DNA of 64,000 nucleotides from Bacteroidales bacterium 6E (GTDB lineage: Bacteria; Bacteroidota; Bacteroidia; Bacteroidales; Prolixibacteraceae), in NCBI GenBank assembly GCA_001270045.2, contig DF970690.1, positions 406,369-470,368 of the forward strand, read 5' to 3'. Positions 1 through 8,210 of the stretch are shown one piece after another. Positions within the stretch are counted from its first letter, which is position 1, and each line of letters opens with the position of its first letter. Made by a program: the position numbers and the translations under genes. The notes under the pieces are model-generated. The model did not search any database and was not told the DNA's origin. It saw only the letters and a list, made by a program, of their open reading frames with translations.

Positions 1-129
1 AATTTCCTGAAGATTCTCGATAACTTCCAAAGGGGCACCTGAACGAATGGCGTAATCGATTAATTCATCCTTGGTCGCTGGCCAGGGGGCGTCCTCCAGT
101 TTCGATGCTAATTCTAATGTCCAATACAT
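1..129 (-). CDS. DUF2795 domain protein, partial (C-terminus outside window)
   Basis: The first 43 codons are visible, from an ATG at 129 running leftward off the window edge with no stop. The peptide begins MYWTLELASKLEDAPWPATK and continues with a DELIDYAIRSGAP-type stretch. This fits the small DUF2795 family of Bacteroidota (roughly 70 residues, helical, function unknown), in which an acidic N-terminus is followed by a conserved W-P-A-T-K-x-E-L-x-x-Y segment. No signal peptide or membrane segment is visible. It lies 93 bases downstream, same strand, of the cobalamin adenosyltransferase gene. The family call rests on recall of the motif, so confidence is moderate; that it is a real coding start is well supported by open frame and codon use. 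Confidence 0.65.
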   Translation of the reverse strand, partial: MYWTLELASKLEDAPWPATKDELIDYAIRSGAPLEVIENLQEI

Positions 130-221
130 AGTTGCTGATTATTAAGAAGTTAATTATAGCCGGTCTTAAAATTTCGCGAATATAACAAAAATACATGGAA
201 TTAATCATCATTTATCCATAA

Positions 222-776
222 TTAATCATGCACCCATGGAATTTCACTAACACCCTGATCTTTAGCCACTTTACGACTCAAAACAAACAGAAAATCGGAA
301 AGACGGTTTAGATATTGGATGATAATGGATTCCACCTCAGTCTCTTCGGCCAGCTGGACAGTCAGTCGTTCGGCACGGCGACAGACAGTCCGGGCAATAT
401 GGCACTGGCTGACCTGTTCGGAGCCACCCGGCAGTATAAACTGCTGAAGAGGCTGTAATTCCTCCTCAAAGTTATCGATTGCCTTTTCCAGCTTTTCAAT
501 GTCCTTTCCGGAACAATCGAGCGAACTGGTAATCTGCCTCCCCTTTTCGTCGGAGGCCAGTTTGGAGCCGATCACAAACAGTTTGTTTTGTATTTCGAGT
601 AGCAGGCTCTTGATCTCCTTCTGAGATAATTTGGCGACCAGCATACCCATATGGGCATTCAGTTCGTCGACCGTCCCATAGGCATCAAGCCTCAGACTGC
701 TTTTCTTCACGCGATTGCCACCCACCAGTCCGGTAGTACCATCGTCGCCTGTTTTGGTATATATCTTAAATCCCAT
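222..776 (-). CDS. PduO-type cob(I)alamin adenosyltransferase
   Basis: Transfers the 5'-deoxyadenosyl group of ATP to cob(I)alamin, giving coenzyme B12; cytosolic. The 184-residue length is normal for a stand-alone PduO-type enzyme. The N-terminal ATP-binding motif YTKTGDDGTTGL lies at residues 6-17, and the C-terminal ARTVCRRAERL motif, which supplies the conserved Arg/Glu of the ATP site, lies near residues 128-138. Both hallmark regions are intact, so activity is likely. It is preceded on the same strand by the methyltransferase-like gene (gap 29 bases) and followed by DUF2795, so the three may be co-transcribed. No other B12 gene is in the window, which suggests a role in maintaining cofactor from imported cobamide. 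Family assignment is firm; CobA- and EutT-type enzymes have different motifs. Confidence 0.93.
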   Translation of the reverse strand: MGFKIYTKTGDDGTTGLVGGNRVKKSSLRLDAYGTVDELNAHMGMLVAKLSQKEIKSLLLEIQNKLFVIGSKLASDEKGRQITSSLDCSGKDIEKLEKAIDNFEEELQPLQQFILPGGSEQVSQCHIARTVCRRAERLTVQLAEETEVESIIIQYLNRLSDFLFVLSRKVAKDQGVSEIPWVHD

Positions 777-805
777 AACGCACTTTATAATATATTGACA
801 TCAAT

Positions 806-1357
806 TCACAAATCGATCATAAATCCCCGGTTTGATATGATATAATCCTCCTTCTGGAGCTTTGAATTAAAAATAACGAATCCATCGTGTTTCAGTTCAA
901 AGGACTGGGAAACTTTCCCATTCTTTTTCAACAAGGTAAAAAATTCCCTCATCGTCTTGCGACCGAGGCAAGGCAAAAACCACACGCAATCATTGATCTC
1001 ATTGTGTATTAGCATTTCCCGACCCGGGGCATCGTTCCAGATGACAAATTCATTCGTGTTCGACAGAAAAAATCCTTCATCACCTGCTTGAAAAACCTGA
1101 AGCGCTATACCGGAAGGCTCCAGTGCCATATCTAAATCCTGACATCCACTGCCGATACAGACAACCCGTTGCGGACGGAAATGAGCTGCCAGCCTGATGA
1201 CCACCATACCAAAAGGGAATTTTTTTTTCATCTCCAAAGCCTTTTCTAGCGACATTCCGGGAGGGGGTTGTTGGTTGAAAATCACTCCGGTAACCAGGTG
1301 AAACGCCGATGGGGAATGAATATGATATCCTTTGGGATTACTTACAATAGGTTTCAT
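806..1357 (-). CDS. Shrunken, divergent methyltransferase-like protein
   Basis: A 183-residue protein that resembles the Bacteroidota class I SAM-dependent methyltransferase family recognisable by an N-terminal HSPFVF-type motif (here YHIHSPSAFHLVTGVIF, residues 11-27) and by a C-terminal hairpin ending in a LQKE-(H/D)-(F/Y)-I-(L/I) motif (here KLQKEDYIIS, around residue 167). Members I recall are about 230-260 residues. Here the SAM-binding glycine motif is reduced to VVCIGSGCQDL and the acidic and aromatic segments between the two ends are shortened, so catalytic competence is doubtful. It may be a decayed enzyme retained as a small protein, or a genuine sub-family. Its start lies only 32 bases from the divergent recG start. 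No stop or frameshift interrupts it. Confidence 0.6.
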   Translation of the reverse strand: MKPIVSNPKGYHIHSPSAFHLVTGVIFNQQPPPGMSLEKALEMKKKFPFGMVVIRLAAHFRPQRVVCIGSGCQDLDMALEPSGIALQVFQAGDEGFFLSNTNEFVIWNDAPGREMLIHNEINDCVWFLPCLGRKTMREFFTLLKKNGKVSQSFELKHDGFVIFNSKLQKEDYIISNRGFMIDL

Positions 1358-1375
1358 GGATTCTCCGCGGTTTTT

Positions 1376-1383
1376 TATCTTTG
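1376..1383 (+). promoter_or_regulatory. Candidate -7 box for recG (TATCTTTG)
   Basis: TATCTTTG matches the Bacteroidota sigma-ABfr -7 consensus TAnnTTTG. The ATG of recG is at 1390, only six bases beyond the box, so transcription would begin at or next to the start codon and give a leaderless or near-leaderless mRNA. The upstream GTTTC at 1351-1355 is a weak -33 candidate at about the right distance. It overlaps the start of the divergent methyltransferase-like gene. Motif match only. Confidence 0.4.
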
Positions 1384-1389
1384 TTGACC

Positions 1390-3492
1390 ATGTCAGAATT
1401 TCTTGGCCAAGATATTAAGTTTTTACCGGGGGTTGGGCCGAAACGGGCCGAATTACTCAAAAAAGAGCTGAATATTGTAACGTTCGGTGACCTGCTCTAT
1501 TATTTCCCCTATAAGTATATTGACCGTACCAAGTTTTACTCGATCCGGGAAATCAATGCCCAGATGCCACACATCCAGGTCAAGGGCAAAATCACGTCGT
1601 TGGAAGTGGTTGGATCTGGACAGAAGCAAAGGCTGACGGCACAATTTTACGACGACACGGGATCGATAGAGCTGATCTGGTTCCAGGGCGTGAAATACCA
1701 GAAAGAGTCGCTGAAGCTGAACACGACCTATACCATTTTCGGCAAACCATCCGAATTCAACGGACGCATCAATGTGGTTCATCCCGAAATTGAATCGGAG
1801 GGAGACATTACCCTCTCCCCTTCCGGAATCTTCCAGGCACATTACATCACAACGGAGAACCTGAAGAAAGGCTTTATCCACTCGAAAATGATCCACAAGA
1901 TGATCCTTGTGCTGCTCGAGAAGATGCAAGGCAAGGTACAAGACACGTTGCCTGAGCCTGTTTTGCGGCATTTAAAGCTGATGCCGCTCGAAAAGGCCCT
2001 CCACAACATCCACAAGCCCGACTCCAACCTGGACCTCCGAAATGCCCGGTTCAGGCTGAAATTTGAGGAGCTTTTCATGATCCAACTGAAGATTCTCAGC
2101 CTGAAACACAACCGTGACGACAAATTCATGGGTTATCCCTTTACCCATGTCGGATACAATTTCAATACCTTTTACCATAACTTCCTGCCCTTCTCGCTTA
2201 CAGAGGCCCAGAAACGGGTGCTGAAGGAAATCCGGAAAGACCTGGGACGAAATATCCAGATGAACCGTTTGCTGCAGGGCGACGTGGGCAGTGGCAAGAC
2301 CATGGTCGCGCTGATGTCGGCCCTGATCGCCTTCGACAACGGCTTCCAGGCTTGTTTGATGGCACCAACCGAAATCCTCGCCCAGCAACACTACGCCTCG
2401 ATCAGCAGGATGGTCAGCGGCATGGGACTCGGCATCGAGCTCCTGACCGGCTCGACCAAGGCCAGTGAGCGGCCCGCCATCCATGAGAACCTGCTTGCGG
2501 GTCGAATACAGCTCCTCGTTGGCACCCACGCCCTGATTGAGGATACTGTTAACTTCAAAAATCTCGGACTGGTCATCATCGATGAGCAGCACCGTTTTGG
2601 TGTGGCACAGAGGGCAAAACTGTGGCAAAAAAATGACGCCATCCCACCTCATGTTTTGGTAATGACGGCCACACCGATACCTCGGACACTTGCCATGACG
2701 GTTTACGGCGACCTTGATGTGTCGGTGATTGATGAGCTTCCGCCAGGCAGGAAACCGATCCAGACCATGCATTTCTTTGACAACAAAAGGGCTGACGTTT
2801 ACAATTTCCTGCGCCGTGAACTGGCCAACGGAAGGCAGGTTTACATTGTATACCCTTTGATCTCCGAATCTGAAAAGAGCGACCTGAAGAACCTGGAAGA
2901 GGGATACCGGCACATATCGGAAGAATTCACCGGCATTGAGGTCGGTATGGTGCACGGCCGCATGAAACCTGCCCAGAAAGATGCCGCCATGCAGAGTTTC
3001 AAGGAAGGGAAAACACGGATACTGGTGGCAACAACCGTAATTGAAGTGGGCGTTGACGTACCCAATGCCTCAGTGATGGTAATCGAAAGCGCCGAACGGT
3101 TTGGCCTATCGCAGCTGCACCAGTTGCGTGGCAGGGTTGGCCGGGGAGCTGAGCAGTCATACTGTATACTGATGTCTTCGTACAAAATCACCAATGAAAG
3201 CCGCAAGAGGCTGGGCACAATGGTACGCACCAACGACGGTTTTGAGATCGCCGAAATGGACATGCGGCTCAGGGGGCCCGGTGACATTGAAGGCACACAG
3301 CAAAGCGGAATCGGGTTCGACCTGAAAATCGCCAACCTGGCCAAGGATGTCCAGATCCTGGAACTGGCCCGTGAAACAGCCTCAACCATCCTCACAAAGG
3401 ATCCAAGGCTGGAAACCCCCGAATACATCATACTCCGCAAATCACTGGCATCTTCCCAGAAAACGGAATTTGAATGGTCAGTCATCAGCTGA
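1390..3492 (+). CDS. recG: ATP-dependent DNA helicase RecG
   Basis: Monomeric superfamily 2 helicase that remodels stalled replication forks and Holliday junctions. From the ATG at 1390 it is 700 residues, the normal RecG size; an in-frame TTG nine bases upstream is a less likely start because the next residues MSEFLGQDIKFLPGVGPKRA fit the conserved N-terminus. The wedge/OB domain occupies about residues 1-240. Motif I (GDVGSGKT) is near 296-303, motif II DEQH at 398-401, motif III as MTATPIPRTL, and the C-terminal helicase motifs include TTVIEVGVDVPNAS and QLRGRVGRG. All catalytic motifs are intact. It stands alone on the plus strand between divergent and convergent minus-strand genes, so it is probably monocistronic. 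Confidence 0.97.
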   Translation: MSEFLGQDIKFLPGVGPKRAELLKKELNIVTFGDLLYYFPYKYIDRTKFYSIREINAQMPHIQVKGKITSLEVVGSGQKQRLTAQFYDDTGSIELIWFQGVKYQKESLKLNTTYTIFGKPSEFNGRINVVHPEIESEGDITLSPSGIFQAHYITTENLKKGFIHSKMIHKMILVLLEKMQGKVQDTLPEPVLRHLKLMPLEKALHNIHKPDSNLDLRNARFRLKFEELFMIQLKILSLKHNRDDKFMGYPFTHVGYNFNTFYHNFLPFSLTEAQKRVLKEIRKDLGRNIQMNRLLQGDVGSGKTMVALMSALIAFDNGFQACLMAPTEILAQQHYASISRMVSGMGLGIELLTGSTKASERPAIHENLLAGRIQLLVGTHALIEDTVNFKNLGLVIIDEQHRFGVAQRAKLWQKNDAIPPHVLVMTATPIPRTLAMTVYGDLDVSVIDELPPGRKPIQTMHFFDNKRADVYNFLRRELANGRQVYIVYPLISESEKSDLKNLEEGYRHISEEFTGIEVGMVHGRMKPAQKDAAMQSFKEGKTRILVATTVIEVGVDVPNASVMVIESAERFGLSQLHQLRGRVGRGAEQSYCILMSSYKITNESRKRLGTMVRTNDGFEIAEMDMRLRGPGDIEGTQQSGIGFDLKIANLAKDVQILELARETASTILTKDPRLETPEYIILRKSLASSQKTEFEWSVIS

Positions 3493-3572
3493 TTGAAAAT
3501 CGCAACCTGACCGGATTGTCGAATTGAATTGTTCCTCCGGTAAATAAATTGTGCCCGCGTCAGGCCTCAAAT

Positions 3573-4889
3573 TCAACGTTTCGCAGCTATGTGAGGTTGA
3601 ACCCACGCCTTTTGTTTACCCAACACCTTTCCCGAATTCGGATCCAAATGATCTTTGGAAGAAGTGATCCTCACCCTGACATACAATTCATCTCCAGTGA
3701 AAGTATAGGAGGGATTCAACGACGCATCGGCAGCCAGGATCGCACCGATTTCATTGCTGTATACCCTGGTCGTATTGGGAATTTCGAGCCCTGCGGAATC
3801 AAGTGCAGCCGTTGAGGATGGATCAAAGCCTTTGCGCGTACCGATGAATTCGGTTGAATATTCGGTCCCTGGATCACCGTCAATCCGGATTGAAAGCTTC
3901 TTGCCGTCAAAGGAGATCCCTTTCAGCACAACTCCGGTGGAGGCATAGAAATCACCACTATCGAGGCCCTGAAGGATACCATCGGTGGTAAGTTCATCAC
4001 TCCTGACCATGATCCATCCTTTTCCCGGACCGGCACCGCCTCCATGGTAATTATGGGCATCGTCGGTAGCCAGTCCGTAAAGCAACAAACCATCGGAAGC
4101 CGTCCGGTGGGCCAGTATAATATCCCACATCCTTTCCGTTCCAGCCCTGGAACCATCACCCTCGTTGTTCACCAGAGGATGTCCGTTGTAAACTTCAAAA
4201 AAACGGATATCCGGATTATTCAGGATCATTTCGGCAGTCAGTGCCCATGTAAAATTGGGATGGGCAAGCACAGGGAAGGAATTGATTCCAGTTTCCTTCC
4301 GGTAGTCAGCCATCAGCCTGACCGTCTCGCTGATCATGAATTCACGCTCGTCGGCCGTACCTTTGGTATAAGGCACCACCCTGTCTTTGTTAATCGTAAC
4401 CAAATGGACCGCATGCGGATTTGATATCTCATTCCCCATCACCAAAAGGAAACTATCCTGCCTTTCGTACAAGTTCCTGAATTCGTCCAGTGTTTTCAAC
4501 CTGACCAGCACATTACCCTCTTTGGCCGTATCGGGGCGCATGATGACCCACTCATCGCCAAATTCTTCGCGGTATTTTGCAAGCACCTCGTGCCCTTCAG
4601 GAAAACTTCGCCATTTTTCGCCTTCCAGGATCATATTGTGATCGGTCATTACCAGAAAATCATAGCCATGGTCCTTGTACCAACGGGCTACCCGTTCAGG
4701 GAAATCATCACCATCACTCCAGTAAGTGTGGGTATGCACATTACCTTTGACATAACGGGATTCCCCCTCACTGCAGGAACCAAGGAACCCGATGGCCATT
4801 AAAAGGAATATAACACTTTTGCCAAAGCCGTAACAGAATACACCACCCATCAGACGGCTGACCAACTTTAAAGAAAAATTGCGATTCAT
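3573..4889 (-). CDS. PHP-domain metallophosphoesterase-like lipoprotein
   Basis: A 438-residue exported protein. The N-terminus has a hydrophobic stretch (about 24-36) ending in a lipobox LGSC with the acceptor Cys at 39, so it is predicted to be a lipid-anchored periplasmic or surface protein. A PHP (polymerase and histidinol phosphatase) fold follows directly: HTH at 52-54, an Asp in WSDGD at about 59-61, TDHN at 82-85, a later LAHPNF histidine and an ATDDAHNYH acid/histidine cluster. These are the metal ligands of PHP enzymes, so it is probably an active metal-dependent phosphoesterase or related hydrolase on an extracellular substrate. Secreted PHP proteins are often found near SusC/SusD loci. 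It lies downstream of the Sus-like operon but beyond that operon's terminator, and so may have its own promoter. Substrate unknown. Confidence 0.85.
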   Translation of the reverse strand: MNRNFSLKLVSRLMGGVFCYGFGKSVIFLLMAIGFLGSCSEGESRYVKGNVHTHTYWSDGDDFPERVARWYKDHGYDFLVMTDHNMILEGEKWRSFPEGHEVLAKYREEFGDEWVIMRPDTAKEGNVLVRLKTLDEFRNLYERQDSFLLVMGNEISNPHAVHLVTINKDRVVPYTKGTADEREFMISETVRLMADYRKETGINSFPVLAHPNFTWALTAEMILNNPDIRFFEVYNGHPLVNNEGDGSRAGTERMWDIILAHRTASDGLLLYGLATDDAHNYHGGGAGPGKGWIMVRSDELTTDGILQGLDSGDFYASTGVVLKGISFDGKKLSIRIDGDPGTEYSTEFIGTRKGFDPSSTAALDSAGLEIPNTTRVYSNEIGAILAADASLNPSYTFTGDELYVRVRITSSKDHLDPNSGKVLGKQKAWVQPHIAAKR

Positions 4890-5048
4890 AGATATAACGT
4901 TTGAAATAACACTTCGGGAAAAATGTACGGAACTGAAAATTCGGCTATTCCATCAATTCCCGAATGACTAAAGATATACAATTCAGTGAAACGGGAAAAA
5001 AAGTGTTTAGCATTGAACCAGAACTTCCAGGGTTTAATTCTGGGCTGT

Positions 5049-5100
5049 AAAAAAACGAAAAGAGAAAGGCCACCCTTTCGGATAGCCCTTTCTCGTTTTC
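5049..5100 (-). terminator. Rho-independent terminator of the Sus-like operon
   Basis: A hairpin pairs GAGAAAGG with CCTTTCTC, extended by GAAAA/TTTTC around a single bulge. On the minus strand it is followed by a run of seven T (complement of the A run at 5049-5055). It begins 18 bases after the stop of the DUF4998 lipoprotein gene and separates that operon from the PHP lipoprotein. Confidence 0.8.
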
Positions 5101-5117
5101 ATAGTCACTCCATGTGT

Positions 5118-6797
5118 TTATGGTTCCTTTTCAAATCTTACGTTTGAAAAGTAGTAGACGATATCCATAGGCGGATTCCAGGGATTGATGCCCGGTTCGC
5201 CGCCAATGTTCAGTATGATAACCCTGTTGTGTTTTCCACGGGCGTTAGCCATATCGATGGTGATGTCTTTCCAGTTCTGGAGGTCGGCATCCGGAATCCA
5301 TATATGGTCGACAGCCCAGTACTCCTGACCGAAGTTACTGAATTGTGCAAATGACCACATGCGGTTCATGATACGGGGCCAGATGCGCTGGAAGTCGGCA
5401 TAAGGACCAGTGAAGACCTCTTTTTTGGGAGCATATACCTTGAATTTCAGGTAACGGTAATCATCAGCATTGAACTGGTATTCCTTGGGAAGTGCAAACA
5501 CGAAGCTGGCACTGCGGGCTCGCATGATCAGTTTGTATGGATTCACGATTCCAACACCGGCAGGTGCATCCGTTGCCGGGAAAGTATAGTCGATCCTGAA
5601 ATTGCCGTCCTGTACGAGCCCGTCGAGATGGAATTGATTATCGATCGAGACAGAAGAAGGACCTTCCACCAACTCGACTACCCCACTTGCCACATAGGGT
5701 TGCAGCAGGTTATCAAGACCCATTGTACGTGGCCTGTAATAGACTTTCTGCAAAATACCTGCTTCCAACAGGTCTTTGAGAGCCTGTGTGTTACCGGAAG
5801 CGATATCGCCGGCCCTTCTCATGAACGGGGCGTAATCACCACCACCAATAGGATCCACCACGCCGTTTCTGTCATAAACTGTGGTCGGCAGTTTAAACAG
5901 GTCTCCACCGGTAAGGTCGAGCGTCTTCAGGTTGGGGAAATAGAATATATCCTGCAGAGAGTTGGCATGGATCGGGTAGACCAGTTTTTCAATCGAGGCG
6001 ACACCGTCAGCCGTATAGGTTGTCACACCATTTTTCTCCATTATTTCCCTTTCGGAAACCGGGAAGGTAGTGCTACCGGTAGGCATGTTGATCACCAGTT
6101 TGGAAACCAGGTTTACGGTATCTAGGATACGAACACGGTTAATCTTTGGGATGATACTGTAGTTCATATTGATTTCGACTGCCTGTCCGGCCGTTACATT
6201 ACCAATAAAGAACCTTGAGTCAGATCCACGCTCGCCGTTACGCACGACACCATCTTTGTCGGTGTATTCAAATGTAAGACCGGTATAATCCATCAGCACG
6301 GAAGAGATTCCGTTTGGCCAGTCGATGACAGCCGCTGAAGGAGAAGACATGACCCTGGGAGGCGAAACGGCGTAAGAAGCCAAATCCGTACTGGTAAAAG
6401 GGATCAGTGCAATTTCCTGGGGAACCGATTTATTTCCAAATTCATCAATGGAGTATATCTGGAAACGGTACAGTTTACTTTGTGTCAACCCAGTAATGTT
6501 AACCCATGAAGCCAGTGTGTCGATGGTAATGACTTCATCATCATATTCCACCACGGTCTTTTTGGCTTTACCCATTTTGATCTGGCTGGCAGGAATGCGA
6601 CCAGCCTTCAGAAGATCAATCTCAACCCTTTCAAACCCAATTTTTCCAATGATGGTATCAAATTTGGCAGGATATACAATTTCGCCTTCAAACTCGCTCT
6701 GCTTTTCGTACATATCGTCACATGACCAAAGCAGGACCGTTGAAACAATCATTAATAATAATATTCTGTATCTCATGATTTCAATTCTTTTTTTCAA
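5118..6797 (-). CDS. DUF4998-type surface lipoprotein (Sus-like locus)
   Basis: A 559-residue lipoprotein: lipobox LWSC with Cys at 26. The start at 6797 gives an N-terminus with a few extra residues; an internal ATG at 6776 (MRYRILLL) is an equally good signal-peptide start. Residues about 45-140 look like DUF4998, a fibronectin-like domain recognised by GKIGFERVEIDL near the beginning and IYSIDEFGNKS near its end. A middle region contains a short leucine-rich-like stretch (FPNLKTLDLTGGDLFKLP). The C-terminal third, with FSQFSNF-, W- and Y-rich segments, is beta-rich and could be a carbohydrate-binding-like module. It is the last gene of the sigma/FecR/SusC/SusD operon, 16 bases after the DUF5000 lipoprotein. 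Probably a surface glycan-binding partner of SusCD; ligand unknown. Confidence 0.75.
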   Translation of the reverse strand: MKKRIEIMRYRILLLMIVSTVLLWSCDDMYEKQSEFEGEIVYPAKFDTIIGKIGFERVEIDLLKAGRIPASQIKMGKAKKTVVEYDDEVITIDTLASWVNITGLTQSKLYRFQIYSIDEFGNKSVPQEIALIPFTSTDLASYAVSPPRVMSSPSAAVIDWPNGISSVLMDYTGLTFEYTDKDGVVRNGERGSDSRFFIGNVTAGQAVEINMNYSIIPKINRVRILDTVNLVSKLVINMPTGSTTFPVSEREIMEKNGVTTYTADGVASIEKLVYPIHANSLQDIFYFPNLKTLDLTGGDLFKLPTTVYDRNGVVDPIGGGDYAPFMRRAGDIASGNTQALKDLLEAGILQKVYYRPRTMGLDNLLQPYVASGVVELVEGPSSVSIDNQFHLDGLVQDGNFRIDYTFPATDAPAGVGIVNPYKLIMRARSASFVFALPKEYQFNADDYRYLKFKVYAPKKEVFTGPYADFQRIWPRIMNRMWSFAQFSNFGQEYWAVDHIWIPDADLQNWKDITIDMANARGKHNRVIILNIGGEPGINPWNPPMDIVYYFSNVRFEKEP

Positions 6798-6813
6798 AGG
6801 TTTTCAGATTTGA

Positions 6814-8088
6814 TTAATTCGCTTTCCTGCCATAGAGCGTAATCTCTGAAAGACAGTTTGCATTGTCGAGGGTGTAATTACCATTAAAACTCTTCATGGC
6901 CTGGTACCTGAACCAACGGGTTTTTTTGGTATACCCTGGATTTTCGGGATACATATAGGCCATATCGCCGGCTTCACCTTTCTTGACAAATTCCAATTCA
7001 CTCAGTCCAACAGGCACTTCGATCTTATTTTGGGATACGAATACCCAATCGTTCACGTCATCATCCCAGATGTACATTTTATAGATACCCACGTTTTCGC
7101 TGCCGTAGTATTGTCCCCTGTTGATATTGGCCAAACCACCGGAATGCCTCTGGACCGTGACGATACGACTCAGCTCGTAGTAATCGCCAAGGTCAATGAT
7201 CACGTTCCACGGCATATTTCCATCCTTTGTAAAACCTGTACGGCCGCGGGATTGTGTGTGCATAAAGTTCAGGTTATCTCCGCGGTCGATGATGTCATCG
7301 ATTACGTAGCGCATACGACCTTCCAGTCCATCGCCAAAGCCTTGCGGCACACCGCCTATAGAGTCGTTTGGTGCAGGAAGGGACCAACCCTGTTTGGGGA
7401 TTTTAATGTCTTCAAGCAGAGAAATTTGTCCCATATCCTTCGGTTCTGACTTATTACCATAAATATCGGTTACCCTGATTTTCACGTTGACCGGTTCCTG
7501 TGGAGTAAGAAAGAGATTCTCGACAAACCGGCGGTCTTTAGGCAAATTAGAGGAGAATACCGAGGTATATTCGTGTTTTGTGCCATCCTTGGTGTAAGTA
7601 AAATCGATGTACACATTGATACTCTGCTCCAGTTCGTTTATCCAATCCACAAAGAAGGAACTGAAACCTGGCTTTAGTTCAAGTGATTTTACGACACGGG
7701 TAATGGCAGGCTCCAATGGTTTTACGGTTACATTGACCGGATTGGATTTGTTACCAGCCCTGTCGACCGCATAAACATCAATTTGGTAGTTAATCGTATC
7801 CCCGAAGCCATAGACATCGAGCGAATCAACAAAATAGGACGAAGAGAAGGTAAAGGTCTTGTTCTCCGCGTTGGTATATTGTGCTTCAATACTCAGCAAA
7901 TCTTCATCATTTGGCAAGTCATAGAAAAACCTCACCCCACCGAAAAGTGGCTTATAAGTCACATTGGAAGGTGACTGGGGCGGGGTCGAATCGTCGGAGG
8001 TTGACCTGTGACGGCCTTCTTCCTCACAGGCGACCAGAATGGCAAGGAGCGCAACCAGTATTATATAATATTTCTTTGTTGTTTTCAT
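6814..8088 (-). CDS. DUF4959/DUF5126/DUF5000 lipoprotein (SusE/F-position protein)
   Basis: A 424-residue lipoprotein with acceptor Cys at 21 (ILVAC). Three consecutive modules fit a well-known Bacteroidota architecture: DUF4959 at about 38-125 (PPQSPSNVTYKPLFGG, ending DRAGNKSNPV), DUF5126 at about 128-220 (ending DIYGNKSEP), and DUF5000 at about 255-420, an F5/8-type discoidin-like domain with W-N-V-I-I-D-L-G and R-I-V-T-V-Q-R segments. Such proteins occupy the SusE/SusF position and are thought to bind glycan at the cell surface. It lies between SusD (gap 122 bases) and the DUF4998 lipoprotein (gap 16 bases), all on the same strand. No catalytic motif is seen. Domain naming is from motif recall; the architecture as a whole is convincing. 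Confidence 0.85.
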   Translation of the reverse strand: MKTTKKYYIILVALLAILVACEEEGRHRSTSDDSTPPQSPSNVTYKPLFGGVRFFYDLPNDEDLLSIEAQYTNAENKTFTFSSSYFVDSLDVYGFGDTINYQIDVYAVDRAGNKSNPVNVTVKPLEPAITRVVKSLELKPGFSSFFVDWINELEQSINVYIDFTYTKDGTKHEYTSVFSSNLPKDRRFVENLFLTPQEPVNVKIRVTDIYGNKSEPKDMGQISLLEDIKIPKQGWSLPAPNDSIGGVPQGFGDGLEGRMRYVIDDIIDRGDNLNFMHTQSRGRTGFTKDGNMPWNVIIDLGDYYELSRIVTVQRHSGGLANINRGQYYGSENVGIYKMYIWDDDVNDWVFVSQNKIEVPVGLSELEFVKKGEAGDMAYMYPENPGYTKKTRWFRYQAMKSFNGNYTLDNANCLSEITLYGRKAN

Positions 8089-8210
8089 ATATATTAATGT
8101 TTTTCAGTTATCATTCAGTTCAGAACTTCAGTCATTTAAAATTTTTTACTTCGGTTCTTTACTTTTGATTACGCGACAAATTATTAAATTAAAATATCCA
8201 TTTCAAGTTT

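Noticed and set aside
1972-2955. A 327-codon open frame on the minus strand inside recG
   Set aside because: It is antisense to the RecG helicase core, has no recognisable domain, and reflects high-GC codon choice in recG.
5118-5160. PHP lipoprotein as the last gene of the Sus-like operon
   Set aside because: A good terminator at 5049-5100 and a 228-base gap separate it; linkage is possible but not shown.
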